DNA from: G965200765 sp965203865 | Lineage (GTDB): Bacteria > Pseudomonadota > Gammaproteobacteria > Arenicellales > JAJDZL01 | DNA: 64,000 nt | Direction: 5' to 3' | Assembly (NCBI GenBank): GCA_965203865.1 | Contig: OZ241916.1 | Location: forward strand, 2,790,001 to 2,854,000 | Shown: one piece after another, positions 42,953 through 51,724 of the stretch | How positions within the stretch are numbered: position 1 is the first letter of the stretch | Layout of the letters: the number at the start of each line of letters is the position of its first letter | Translations under genes and position numbers: made by a program | The notes under the pieces: model-generated | What the model was told of the DNA's origin: nothing | Database searches by the model: none | What the model saw: only the letters and a program-made list of their open reading frames with translations

Positions 42953-43831
42953 TTGATTACAGCAATTATTGGGCACCGGGGATGCAGGGGACTTCGCCCT
43001 GAAAACACTCTTGCGGCATTTTCCAGAGCAATAGGGATTGGAGTTGATTATATTGAGCTCGATGTAGGTGTTACGAAAGACAAAGTGGTCGTTGTTCATC
43101 ATGATTATCATTTGAATCCGGAAACTACGAGAAACGCAACAGGCGACTGGATTACCAATAACAACTCGGCGATTTGCGATCTTGCGCTTGCTGATTTGAA
43201 ACAGTACGATGTCGGAAAAATCAATCCAGAATCAGATTACTGCAAGCAGTTTCCAAAACAAGTTTCCGTTGATGGTTCAGTTATTCCCACCCTGAAACAG
43301 ACCTTTCAACTTCTGGATGAGAAATCCAGTTCTGTAAAATTGCTAATTGAAGCAAAATCAACTCCGGTACAGCCGCGGGCTACGCTTGAATCAATAGAAT
43401 TTGCGAATACTCTTGTCAATGAAATCACCAGTCTTGAATTTGAAAATCGAGTTGTAGTGCAATCCTTCAACTGGCAGCTTCTGCATGAAGTAAAGAAGCT
43501 GTCGCAAAAAATCGAAGTGTGGCACCTGACCTCCCAGATGAAAAGCTATAACACTATTGCAGGAGAATCCGCACAACTCTGGACCGCAGGTTTAAAGGTT
43601 TCAGATTACGAAAATTCAGTGCCAAAACTTGTTCGCACCGCGAATGGAACATGCTGGGGATGCAATGCTGGCAACCTGTCAAAAGAACTGGTCGGCGAAG
43701 CGCATAGCGAAGGTCTGAAAGTTTGCGCCTGGACTGCCAACAGTCCGAAGGAATTTGAATTTCTGATAGAAGCCGGTGTTGATGGAATTGTTACAGACTA
43801 CCCGGACCGCCTTGTTGAATTTCTTGGCTAA
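42953..43831 (+). CDS. Cytoplasmic glycerophosphodiester phosphodiesterase
   Basis: Start at TTG 42953. The catalytic pieces of the GDPD family are IIGHRGCRGLRPENTLAAF with the first histidine and metal-binding Glu, YIELDVGVTKDKVVVVHHDYHL with the second histidine, and LLIEAKS. The C-terminus VCAWTANSPKEFEFLIEAGVD with DGIVTDYPD is classic. It has no signal peptide, so it resembles UgpQ: it hydrolyses glycerophosphodiesters to glycerol 3-phosphate and an alcohol. About 292 residues. It overlaps mobB on the other strand by 4 nt, tail to tail. Confidence 0.92.
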   Translation: MITAIIGHRGCRGLRPENTLAAFSRAIGIGVDYIELDVGVTKDKVVVVHHDYHLNPETTRNATGDWITNNNSAICDLALADLKQYDVGKINPESDYCKQFPKQVSVDGSVIPTLKQTFQLLDEKSSSVKLLIEAKSTPVQPRATLESIEFANTLVNEITSLEFENRVVVQSFNWQLLHEVKKLSQKIEVWHLTSQMKSYNTIAGESAQLWTAGLKVSDYENSVPKLVRTANGTCWGCNAGNLSKELVGEAHSEGLKVCAWTANSPKEFEFLIEAGVDGIVTDYPDRLVEFLG

Positions 43832-44364
43832 TTTCTCGCAAGCATTCCGCTATTCATGCATGAAACAATGAATTCTGCAATCGCTTCGGGGTCGTTGATA
43901 TCCAGTTTCGGAACATCAACTTCAAGGTCTTCCGGTGTATCCGTAGCAACTGCAATAACATTCTTGTCTTTTGAAGCCAGCAGCTTGTGCCGTAATCCTG
44001 TTCTATGCACTTCGATTTTCGGAAACGGTGCAAATTTAAGCCCTTCGACAATAACAATATCTGGTGGAAATACAGAAAAGTAGTCCAGCAATTCGTTCAA
44101 TTCGGGTTCTTCAGTGCCGGCTCTTTCCATTACCCACGCCACTCTTTGTCTCGATGCAACCAAAACTTGCTCGGCACCTGCTTCCCGGAGTTCATAGCTG
44201 TCTTTTCCGGGAGTATCGACTGTAAAGCTGTGATGCGCATGCTTAATCACGCCGACTCTGTAGCCTTTCTCATTCAAAATTGAAATCACCTGACTTGCCA
44301 AAGTGGTTTTTCCCGTGCCGCTAAACGCCGCAAATCCGACTACGTGCAGTTTACTGCTTCCCAT
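43828..44364 (-). CDS. mobB: MobB, molybdopterin-guanine dinucleotide accessory GTPase
   Basis: The P-loop is VVGFAAFSGTGKTTLASQVI, followed by VGVIKHAHHSFTVDTPGKDS, a family hallmark, and the Walker-B-like DIVIVEGLKFAPFPKIEVHR. At 178 residues it is a standard MobB, which assists MobA in attaching GMP to molybdopterin for molybdenum or tungsten enzymes. It follows mobA with a short overlap and forms one operon with tupABC. Confidence 0.95.
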   Translation of the reverse strand: MGSSKLHVVGFAAFSGTGKTTLASQVISILNEKGYRVGVIKHAHHSFTVDTPGKDSYELREAGAEQVLVASRQRVAWVMERAGTEEPELNELLDYFSVFPPDIVIVEGLKFAPFPKIEVHRTGLRHKLLASKDKNVIAVATDTPEDLEVDVPKLDINDPEAIAEFIVSCMNSGMLARN

Positions 44365-44980
44365 TGCCCGCCACTCTCAACTCTGCAGCATCTTTTTCTT
44401 CCGGAGTATTAATGTTTACAAAGGACTCGGAAATGCTTGAACAATCTGCTGTTGCATACCGATGCTGAATAAACCACAAGTCGATTTTCCGGCCGCCTGA
44501 ATTCAAAAAATCAAGAAGACTGTCTCGCAATTCGCATCGTACCATCATAAATGTTGGCTGCATGCGCTCCCCGTCAGATGCAACAACAATGTCAATGTCG
44601 GACTTTGCATAAGCCGCCATTTGACTTACATATTGATTGCTTAAAAAAGGACAGTCGCAGGGAGCCGTAATAATCCAGGGTGTACCTGCGATTTTCATAC
44701 CGCTTACAAGCCCTGCAAGCGGGCCAAGAAAACCATCCAGTTCGTCTTCAACGATCTTGCAGCCCAATTGTGCATATACGTCCTTGTTTCGGTTTGCATT
44801 GACAAGAACTTCCATTACTTGGGGACGCAGCAGTTCCACCGCAATTTCGCACATTGTACGATCTTGAATTTTGACTAGCCCTTTGTCGATTCCACCCATT
44901 CTTCGTGCGCGACCGCCGGCAAGAACCAGTCCGGTAATATACGCTTTATCCATGCTCTGCTTGGATTGAGATTCAGGCAT
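44351..44980 (-). CDS. mobA: MobA, molybdenum cofactor guanylyltransferase
   Basis: The nucleotidyltransferase opening ITGLVLAGGRARRMGGIDKGL is intact, with LGPLAGLVSGMKIAGTPWII, APCDCPFLSNQYV for metal and GTP binding, and a C-terminal FVNINTPEEKDAAEL. It transfers GMP from GTP to molybdopterin. Length 209 is typical. It overlaps tupC by 8 nt and mobB by 14 nt, indicating translational coupling across the metal uptake and cofactor genes. Confidence 0.95.
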   Translation of the reverse strand: MPESQSKQSMDKAYITGLVLAGGRARRMGGIDKGLVKIQDRTMCEIAVELLRPQVMEVLVNANRNKDVYAQLGCKIVEDELDGFLGPLAGLVSGMKIAGTPWIITAPCDCPFLSNQYVSQMAAYAKSDIDIVVASDGERMQPTFMMVRCELRDSLLDFLNSGGRKIDLWFIQHRYATADCSSISESFVNINTPEEKDAAELRVAGNGKQ

Positions 44981-45638
44981 TATGATCTACGATCCTTCCC
45001 TGCTCTATTACAACCGTCGTATCACATCCAACTGACTGGTCAAGCTCATGACTCGCTACATAGATGGTAATACCGTCGTTCTTCAGGTTTTTGATCAACT
45101 CAAACGTTTGCTCTCGGGCAGACTGGTCCATTCCAGTGGTAGGTTCGTCCAGTAGCAGGATTTCCGGGTTCAGGATGCGAGCCCGGGTCAACGCAACTCG
45201 CTGCTTCTCTCCGCCGGACAAGTCACGGGCATTGCGATGCGCCAAGGGTGCCAGTCCAGCCCACTCCAGGGCATCTTCAACTTTTGCCATGGTGTTTTTG
45301 CGTGAAATCCCGCGAACAAGCAACCCGTACGATACATTTTCAATTACGCTTCGGTCAAACAGGTAAGGCGATTGATGCAAGTATACGGTTTGCCGGCGAA
45401 AAGCTCTCGCCGCTCGCCGCACAGTATTTTGCTCCCCATTGATCAGAATTTGCGCCGAATCGGGTACAATCAACCCTGCCAGCACCTTTAGCAGTGTGCT
45501 CTTTCCGGCACCATTCTCCCCTCGAAACAGCACAAATTTTCCAAACTCAACATGCAGTTCCTTGACATCCAGAATTGTTCTTTGCGAAGCTTTTTTCTGG
45601 AGCTCCCGAATCACAATTGAATGAAATATGCTATTCAT
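44973..45638 (-). CDS. tupC: Tungstate/molybdate ABC transporter ATPase
   Basis: Walker A is FRGENGAGKSTLLKVLAGL, the signature is DLSGGEKQRVALTRARI and Walker B is ILLLDEPTTGMD. The Q-loop is VYLHQSPYLFD and the H-loop ASHELDQSV. At 221 residues, it is the single-domain form found with TupA/TupB and lacks the C-terminal regulatory domain of ModC. It is encoded between the permease gene (12-nt gap) and mobA (8-nt overlap). Confidence 0.92.
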   Translation of the reverse strand: MNSIFHSIVIRELQKKASQRTILDVKELHVEFGKFVLFRGENGAGKSTLLKVLAGLIVPDSAQILINGEQNTVRRAARAFRRQTVYLHQSPYLFDRSVIENVSYGLLVRGISRKNTMAKVEDALEWAGLAPLAHRNARDLSGGEKQRVALTRARILNPEILLLDEPTTGMDQSAREQTFELIKNLKNDGITIYVASHELDQSVGCDTTVVIEQGRIVDHNA

Positions 45639-45650
45639 ATCCAGTCCAGT

Positions 45651-46352
45651 CTAGTATCCAGCCTTGTCGCGCCCCCGGAAAACAGAAACAAGAATATTCA
45701 GCGCCAGGGCCAGAATAATCAGTACAACACCCAATGCAATTCCCTGCTCAAACTGCCCCTTGGAAGTTTCAAGCGCAATTGCTGTTGGAATATTTCGGGT
45801 GTGGTGAAGTATGTTTCCACCGACCATGATTGAACACCCGACTTCGGAAACCACTCGCCCAAAAGCTGTAACAAGAGCAGCAATCAGTCCAAAACGCACC
45901 TCGCGAATGATGGTCAGCATTGCGCGAATTGTACCAGCTCCAAGAGTACGCGCGGTTTCCCATGCGCTCAGGTCAATGCCGCGCAAGGATACGTGCGCCA
46001 TTGCAACCAGTATGGGAAACGCCAGAATCATTTGTCCGAACACCATCGCTGTCTGGGTAAACAGCAACCGCCACCCTCCAAAAGGACCGGCATTGTAGAG
46101 CATCATGTAAAGAACCAATCCGACTACAACTGCAGGTAGCGCCACCATGGAATTCACAATCGTAATCAGAATCCTGCGAGCTGGAAAGTTTCCATATGCA
46201 AGCGCAAATGCCAGCAGCACTGCAAAAGGCGTAATGTAGAGCATCGCACGCAGAGAAACGAAAAGCGAAATGCCGATAATTTCCCAGATTTCCCGGTCGC
46301 CTGACAGCAGCAGCTTCAATGCGTCAATTGTGGCTTGAATTATACTGTCCAT
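45651..46352 (-). CDS. tupB: Tungstate ABC transporter permease
   Basis: Five to six membrane helices are visible: IIGISLFVSLRAMLYITPFAV, ITIVNSMVALPAVVVGLVLYM, MVFGQMILAFPILVAM, and a C-terminal GIALGVVLIILALALNILVS. The EAA-like loop reads WETARTLGAGTIRAMLTIIRE. This matches TupB/ModB-type inner-membrane permeases. It follows tupA by 91 nt and precedes tupC by 12 nt. Confidence 0.92.
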   Translation of the reverse strand: MDSIIQATIDALKLLLSGDREIWEIIGISLFVSLRAMLYITPFAVLLAFALAYGNFPARRILITIVNSMVALPAVVVGLVLYMMLYNAGPFGGWRLLFTQTAMVFGQMILAFPILVAMAHVSLRGIDLSAWETARTLGAGTIRAMLTIIREVRFGLIAALVTAFGRVVSEVGCSIMVGGNILHHTRNIPTAIALETSKGQFEQGIALGVVLIILALALNILVSVFRGRDKAGY

Positions 46353-46443
46353 AGCACAACTGCAACTATGTTCAAAGGCTTGCTGGCGGTACGGGAGTTC
46401 GTGTCGCTACGCCGGCGCGAACGGGCAAGATTTAAGCGGAGAT

Positions 46444-47265
46444 TCAATCTATCGGATAAAACAGTGTTTCGTTGTCGATCTTGTAGTTTGCAATGATTCG
46501 CATGGCTTTTTCGGACTTCATCCATCTCACCAATTGGTCAGCAGCTTCCGCATTTACATGCTCGTATCGCTCGGGGTTTACAGCAATTATCGAGTATACA
46601 TTGCGACCATCTTCGGAGCCTTCGGCCTGAACCTGCAAAGATAATCGCTTTCTCATAAATAGCCAGGTACCTTTGTCTGTAATCGTGTACCCGTCAAGCT
46701 CATCCGCTATCTGAAGGGCTTTGCCCATACCCTGTCCGACATCCTTGTACCAGTCCCCGCGCGGTGTAATTCCAGCCAAATCCCATAGTGACAATTCTTT
46801 TTTGTGGGTGCCGGAATCGTCTCCCCGAGAAATGAATACAGAACCAGATTCCCTGATTTTACGCATTGCTTCGTGCAAGTTGCTTGAGCCGGCAATCTCG
46901 GCCGGGTCCTGTTTTGGACCTACAATAATAAATTCGTTATACATAACTTCCCGACGTTCAAGGCCAAAGCCTTCCTCAACGAGTTTCATCTCTGCTTTTT
47001 TTGCGTGCACCAGTATTACATCTACGTCCCCGTTTCGCGCATGATTCAATGCACGGCCGGTTCCGCTTACTATGCTATGCACAGAAATACCAAACTCTTT
47101 TTCAAATTCCGGCAGCAACTGCTTCAGCAATCCCGAATTATCAGTACTGGTCGTCGTCGCCAGGCGCAAAATATTCTCTTTGGCATAAGCAGCAACGCTG
47201 ATTGATAAAGCCGGAAACAACAATAATAAGGCAAGTAGCGATAATGAAACTCTTCCTCTGCTCAT
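46444..47265 (-). CDS. tupA: Tungstate-binding periplasmic protein TupA
   Basis: A signal peptide is present (SLSLLALLLLFPALSISVAAYA, cleaved near residue 28). The mature protein begins LRLATTTSTDNSGLLKQLLPEFEKEF, carrying the TTTS oxyanion-binding motif. Further family segments are VSGTGRALNHARNGDVDVIL, the GSVFISRGDDSGTHKKELSLW and GMGKALQIADELDGYTITDKG. The 273-residue length is typical. It delivers tungstate, or molybdate in some relatives, to TupB/TupC. As the first gene of the tup-mob operon it is preceded by a palindrome at 47309-47332. Confidence 0.93.
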   Translation of the reverse strand: MSRGRVSLSLLALLLLFPALSISVAAYAKENILRLATTTSTDNSGLLKQLLPEFEKEFGISVHSIVSGTGRALNHARNGDVDVILVHAKKAEMKLVEEGFGLERREVMYNEFIIVGPKQDPAEIAGSSNLHEAMRKIRESGSVFISRGDDSGTHKKELSLWDLAGITPRGDWYKDVGQGMGKALQIADELDGYTITDKGTWLFMRKRLSLQVQAEGSEDGRNVYSIIAVNPERYEHVNAEAADQLVRWMKSEKAMRIIANYKIDNETLFYPID

Positions 47266-47308
47266 TTTGAATTTGCTGAAGTAAACAGGCAGTGTGTAAA
47301 CTTGGTAA

Positions 47309-47332
47309 AAACTACAATTATAGTCGTAGTTT
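47309..47332. promoter_or_regulatory. Inverted repeat upstream of tupA
   Basis: The arms AAACTAC (47309-47315) and GTAGTTT (47326-47332) are exact inverse complements around AATTATAGTC. The centre contains TATAG, so the site may overlap a promoter. It is 44 bp before the tupA start and 150 bp before atpI. A binding site for a metal-sensing repressor (such as a TunR- or ModE-type protein) is a guess from position. Confidence 0.45.
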
Positions 47333-47482
47333 ATGAACTGAATATCAATCGAAAGTAGAAATAACTATTTACAGAGCGGCAGCATGTCGGTATATTATCT
47401 TTTACCTGAATCGCGGAAAATGGCATGCAACGACTTTGTTTGTTAAAATTACAAGCTGATTGGATGCAGCAAGCACAAGTGA

Positions 47483-47887
47483 ATGGTTGAATTTACCCGC
47501 AGAATTGACGGGCCGGTTCGAATACTCGTTACTCAAGGAGTGGTGGTTGCTATCGGCATTGTTCTGTGTACGTTGTTCGGAATTGTCCATGCGTACTCAG
47601 CGGCGTTGGGGGGCATAGCATGCCTGCTGCCCAACGCATATTCAATTTGGCGTGTATTTGGAGTAAAAAGATCCAGGAGTAAAATTCAGACAGGCGAATT
47701 CTATCGAATGCTAAAGGCTGAATTCGCCAAGTTTGTACTAACAGGATTTCTGTTCGTATTGTTTTTCATGTCAATATCGCCCATTGAACCAGTAGCCATG
47801 TTTACAGTCTTTACAGTCGCCACTTTCTCGGGCTGGATTGAGGCTGGATTGCGAATGAACAGATTCGAGAAAGGCAAAGTAAACTAG
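47483..47887 (+). CDS. atpI: ATP synthase protein I (AtpI)
   Basis: The 134-residue protein has four predicted membrane helices (VRILVTQGVVVAIGIVLCTLF, AYSAALGGIACLLPNAYSIW, FVLTGFLFVLFFMSISPI, VAMFTVFTVATFSGW) with the family's GGIACLLPNAYS loop and MLKAEFAKFVLTG segment. AtpI helps insert or assemble the c-ring and is first in many atp operons. It is weakly conserved but its position is decisive. Confidence 0.93.
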   Translation: MVEFTRRIDGPVRILVTQGVVVAIGIVLCTLFGIVHAYSAALGGIACLLPNAYSIWRVFGVKRSRSKIQTGEFYRMLKAEFAKFVLTGFLFVLFFMSISPIEPVAMFTVFTVATFSGWIEAGLRMNRFEKGKVN

Positions 47888-47892
47888 TAACC

Positions 47893-48732
47893 ATGGCAGG
47901 CGAAATTCAAACCTCATCCGGTTATATCAAGCATCATTTGCAGAATCTCACGTTCGGAAATCACCCCGAACATGGGTGGGGGATTGCTCATGGAGCCGAA
48001 GAAGCTAGCGAGATGGGGTTTATGGCGATTCATGTGGACAGCATGTTCTGGTCGATTGTACTCGGTGCGATGTTTCTTCTTGTTTTTCGCCGAGTTGCAG
48101 TAAAAGTAACAAGCGAAGTGCCAAGCGGTTCGCAAAACTTCATTGAGTGGATTGTCGACTTCATTCAGGAAAACGTACAAGGGTCGTTTTCCGGCAAGAA
48201 CGACCTGATTGCACCGCTCGCACTAACTCTTTTTGTTTGGGTACTGCTTATGAATTTGATGGATCTGGTTCCCGTAGACTGGATTCCGGAACTCGCCGCA
48301 TTGATGGGAATTCCGTACATGAAAGTGGTGCCAACCACCGACCCCAACATAACATTTTCATTGGCGCTATCGGTATTCGTGCTGATGATATTCTATAGTA
48401 TCAAGATTAAAGGACTTGGAGGCTTTGTCGGCGAGCTGACCCTCCAGCCATTCGGCAAGTGGATGATTCCCGTCAATTTCTTTCTGGAAGCGATTGCACT
48501 GCTCGCCAAGCCATTGTCGCATTCGTTGCGTTTGTTCGGGAATCTTTACGCCGGCGAAATGATTTTTATTTTAATTGCACTTTTGTACGGCACTGGATGG
48601 TCGCTGGCGATTGCCGGCGGAGTATTGCAGTGGGCATGGGCGGTATTCCATGTTTTAATTGTACTGTTGCAAGCGTTTATATTTATGGTACTGACCATTG
48701 TCTATCTGGACATGGCGCACCATAAGCACTAA
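47893..48732 (+). CDS. atpB: ATP synthase F0 subunit a
   Basis: The 279-residue membrane protein has the conserved stretch HSLRLFGNLYAGEMIFILIA, with the arginine that drives the c-ring, and VLQAFIFMVLTIVYLDMAHH with the glutamine facing it. The N-terminal HVDSMFWSIVLGAMFLLVF is typical. It forms half of the proton path through F0. It begins 5 nt after atpI. Confidence 0.96.
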   Translation: MAGEIQTSSGYIKHHLQNLTFGNHPEHGWGIAHGAEEASEMGFMAIHVDSMFWSIVLGAMFLLVFRRVAVKVTSEVPSGSQNFIEWIVDFIQENVQGSFSGKNDLIAPLALTLFVWVLLMNLMDLVPVDWIPELAALMGIPYMKVVPTTDPNITFSLALSVFVLMIFYSIKIKGLGGFVGELTLQPFGKWMIPVNFFLEAIALLAKPLSHSLRLFGNLYAGEMIFILIALLYGTGWSLAIAGGVLQWAWAVFHVLIVLLQAFIFMVLTIVYLDMAHHKH

Positions 48733-48778
48733 ATTATTAATGTTTATCACTTTAGTTTCGTAGTTCGGAGAATTAATT

Positions 48779-49009
48779 ATGGAAGCAGCGTTGTATTTTG
48801 TCGCAGGAGCCGTGTTGCTCGGCATGGGTGCAGTAGGTGCGGCAGTAGGTATTGGAATTCTGGCCGCGCGGTTTATCGAGGCGATCGCCCGTCAACCGGA
48901 ACTGCTGCCAATGCTGCGGGTTCAGTTTTTTATCATGATGGGACTTGTTGACGCGGTTCCAATGATTGGTGTCGGTATCGCATTCTATATATTGTTTGCG
49001 GTCGCGTGA
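48779..49009 (+). CDS. atpE: ATP synthase F0 subunit c
   Basis: Two hairpin helices are visible: LYFVAGAVLLGMGAVGAAVG and VQFFIMMGLVDAVPMIGVGI. ARQPELLPMLR is the polar loop and the aspartate in GLVDAVPM carries the proton. The glutamate/threonine ligands of sodium-binding rings are missing, so protons are the likely coupling ion. Length is 76 residues. Confidence 0.97.
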   Translation: MEAALYFVAGAVLLGMGAVGAAVGIGILAARFIEAIARQPELLPMLRVQFFIMMGLVDAVPMIGVGIAFYILFAVA

Positions 49010-49061
49010 CGAGTCATTGCTCGCATAGCAGGTTTGTTAGAATAGCATGAGGTAAGCGCTC

Positions 49062-49532
49062 GTGAATATAAATGCCACTTTAATCGGACAGACGATTACT
49101 TTTATCATTTTCGTCTGGTTCTGCATGAAGTTTATCTGGCCGCCGATTATGAAAGCCCTGGAAGAACGGCGCACGAAAATCGCCGACGGGCTCGCTGCCG
49201 CCGAGGAGGGGCAGCGCGAGCGCGAGAAAGGGAAGACGGAAGCTGCTGAAATCGTGGAACAAGCGAAAGTACAGGCTCAGGAAATCGTCAGTCGTGCGGA
49301 AAAGCGCGGCAATGAGCTCATTGAAGAGTCGAAAACGGATGCCCGAGTCGAAGGCGAGCGCATTGTTGCAGCAGCCAGAACCGAAATTGAAATGGAAAGC
49401 AACCAGGCAAGGGAAGAGTTGCGCCAGCAAATCGCCCAGCTCGCACTCGAAGGTGCAAGGCAGATCCTGCACAAGGAAGTGGACCCTGAAGCCCACGAAG
49501 AATTGCTGTCCGACCTGGCAAAAAATTTGTGA
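49062..49532 (+). CDS. atpF: ATP synthase F0 subunit b
   Basis: Start at GTG 49062. One N-terminal membrane helix (LIGQTITFIIFVWFCMKFIW) leads into a long charged coiled coil with AAEEGQREREKGKTEAAEIV, and a C-terminal ILHKEVDPEAHEELLSDLAK. Subunit b is the peripheral stator linking F0 to F1. 156 residues matches the proteobacterial protein. Confidence 0.96.
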   Translation: MNINATLIGQTITFIIFVWFCMKFIWPPIMKALEERRTKIADGLAAAEEGQREREKGKTEAAEIVEQAKVQAQEIVSRAEKRGNELIEESKTDARVEGERIVAAARTEIEMESNQAREELRQQIAQLALEGARQILHKEVDPEAHEELLSDLAKNL

Positions 49533-49551
49533 TTCCGTGTGACTGATAACT

Positions 49552-50088
49552 GTGGCTGAACCTTCCAACATTGCACGCCCTTATGCGCAAGCCGTATTCG
49601 AGCTTGCGCAAGAATCCGACAGTTTTGACCAATGGTCGAACTATCTTCAGTTGCTCAGCGATATTGTCGGCGACGAAAATATGCAAATGCTGATCGCCAA
49701 TCCGGGCGTTACGAGAAATCAGCTGCTGGACTTGATTCTGGAGATTGCCGGCGAGCAATTGGACGAACACGCCCGAAATCTTGTGCGAGTTCTGAACCAT
49801 TATCGCCGACTGAATTCCGCGCCGTTAATTTTGAAGCAGTATGAAGCTCTTCGTGCAAAAGCGGAAGGGGTCATTGAAGCGGACATGGAAACTGCGTTTC
49901 CGATCAGCGATGAGCAGTCTGCCATGCTGGCAGATGCATTGCAAAAGACTTTTGGAAGAAAAATCAGAATGAAATCCACAGTAAACAAGGAATTGATTGG
50001 AGGCGTGATTATCCGGGCTGGCGACTGGGTGGTTGACGGCTCGGTTCGGGCGCAGCTGTCAAAGCTTGCCAGTGCACTTGACGTATGA
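49552..50088 (+). CDS. atpH: ATP synthase F1 subunit delta
   Basis: GTG start. The opening ARPYAQAVFELAQESDSFDQW is characteristic, as is the C-terminal VNKELIGGVIIRAGDWVVDGSV. Delta joins the stator stalk to the F1 head. 178 residues, 19 nt after atpF. Confidence 0.96.
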   Translation: MAEPSNIARPYAQAVFELAQESDSFDQWSNYLQLLSDIVGDENMQMLIANPGVTRNQLLDLILEIAGEQLDEHARNLVRVLNHYRRLNSAPLILKQYEALRAKAEGVIEADMETAFPISDEQSAMLADALQKTFGRKIRMKSTVNKELIGGVIIRAGDWVVDGSVRAQLSKLASALDV

Positions 50089-50134
50089 ACTTACTTATTA
50101 GAACTGCCGTTTTTTAGCAAAGGGGAACAATTCA

Positions 50135-51682
50135 ATGGCAATGCAATTAAATCCTTCTGAAATTAGTGAACTTATCAAGGCCCGCATCGCTGATTTTGAT
50201 GCAACCGCGCAAGCACGCAGCGAAGGAACCGTTGTTTTGCTGACCGACGGAATAGTCAGAATACACGGGCTAGCGGATGCCTTGCAGGGCGAAATGCTGG
50301 AGTTTCCCGGCGACACTTTCGGCCTGGCATTGAATTTGGAGCATGACTCGGTAGGCGCCGTGATTCTGGGCGACTACGAGCATATTACCGAAGGCGATAC
50401 AGTTCTTTGCACCGGTCGCATATTGGAAGTACCGATCGGAGACAAGCTGCTTGGACGCGTAGTCGATTCGCTGGGACGACCAATAGACGGCAAGGGTCCC
50501 GTTGAATGCGAGGAATCGGCACCAATAGAAAAGGTAGCTCCCGGAGTCATTACACGGCAATCCGTTTCTGAGCCCGTGCAGACCGGATTAAAGGCAATCG
50601 ACTCCATGGTGCCAATCGGACGCGGGCAACGAGAGTTGATCATCGGCGACCGCCAAACGGGGAAAACAGCCTTGGCAATCGACACAATCATCAACCAGAA
50701 AGATTCTGGCATCAAGTGCATTTACGTTGCGATCGGGCAGAAAATTTCAAGCATCGCCAACGTGGTTCGCAAATTGGAAGAACACGATGCAATGGAGCAC
50801 ACGATTGTTGTCTCTGCATCCGCCGCTGAAAGCGCAGCAATGCAATACATAGCCCCTTATTCCGGTTGCACAATGGGAGAGTATTTCCGCGACCGGGGAC
50901 AGGATGCCCTGGTGATTTACGACGACCTGACCAAGCAGGCTTGGGCATATCGACAAGTCTCCCTGCTGTTGCGGCGTCCTCCGGGGCGAGAAGCCTATCC
51001 CGGCGATGTCTTCTACCTGCATTCAAGACTGCTTGAAAGAGCGGCCCGGATCAATGCCGATTATGTGGAATCATTAACCAACGGCGAAGTAAAGGGACAA
51101 ACCGGTTCCTTGACCGCCTTGCCGGTCATTGAAACACAGGCAGGCGACGTTTCAGCGTTTGTTCCGACAAACGTAATATCAATTACAGACGGGCAAATCT
51201 ATCTGGAAAGCGACCTGTTCAATGCCAATATTCGACCTGCAATAAACGCAGGGCTGTCTGTGTCCCGCGTCGGGGGCGCAGCGCAAACACCGATTATCAA
51301 GAAACTTGGCGGCGGCATCCGACTGGCTTTGGCGCAGTTCAGAGAACTTGCAGCGTTTTCGCAGTTTGCCTCAGACCTTGACGAAGCCACGCGCAAACAA
51401 CTTGAGCGTGGCGAGCGTGTGACCGAGGTAATGAAGCAGCCGCAGTACGAACCCATGTCAGTAGCGGCCATGGCATTTTCACTGTTTGCCGCCAACGAGG
51501 GATATCTTGACAGCCTGGAAATCAAGCAAGTCGTGAATTTTGAACATTCACTACATGCCTATCTGCGCTCCAACTACAGTAGCCTGATAGAAGACATCAA
51601 CACGAATCCGGAATACAACGACGATGTAGCCGCAAAAATGAAGGATGCTTTGGATGATTTCGTCAAGAACGGAAGCTGGTAG
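50135..51682 (+). CDS. atpA: ATP synthase F1 subunit alpha
   Basis: The P-loop is IIGDRQTGKTALAIDTIINQ, with YVAIGQKISSIANVVRKLEE and the arginine finger in ISVSRVGGAAQTP-like sequence (LSVSRVGGAAQTPIIKK). It ends AKMKDALDDFVKNGSW. 515 residues is close to the E. coli protein (513). Forms the non-catalytic nucleotide sites of F1. Confidence 0.98.
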   Translation: MAMQLNPSEISELIKARIADFDATAQARSEGTVVLLTDGIVRIHGLADALQGEMLEFPGDTFGLALNLEHDSVGAVILGDYEHITEGDTVLCTGRILEVPIGDKLLGRVVDSLGRPIDGKGPVECEESAPIEKVAPGVITRQSVSEPVQTGLKAIDSMVPIGRGQRELIIGDRQTGKTALAIDTIINQKDSGIKCIYVAIGQKISSIANVVRKLEEHDAMEHTIVVSASAAESAAMQYIAPYSGCTMGEYFRDRGQDALVIYDDLTKQAWAYRQVSLLLRRPPGREAYPGDVFYLHSRLLERAARINADYVESLTNGEVKGQTGSLTALPVIETQAGDVSAFVPTNVISITDGQIYLESDLFNANIRPAINAGLSVSRVGGAAQTPIIKKLGGGIRLALAQFRELAAFSQFASDLDEATRKQLERGERVTEVMKQPQYEPMSVAAMAFSLFAANEGYLDSLEIKQVVNFEHSLHAYLRSNYSSLIEDINTNPEYNDDVAAKMKDALDDFVKNGSW

Positions 51683-51724
51683 TCCGGGAGTTTGAAGAAT
51701 TCATGAATCAACCTCTGCTCTAAG

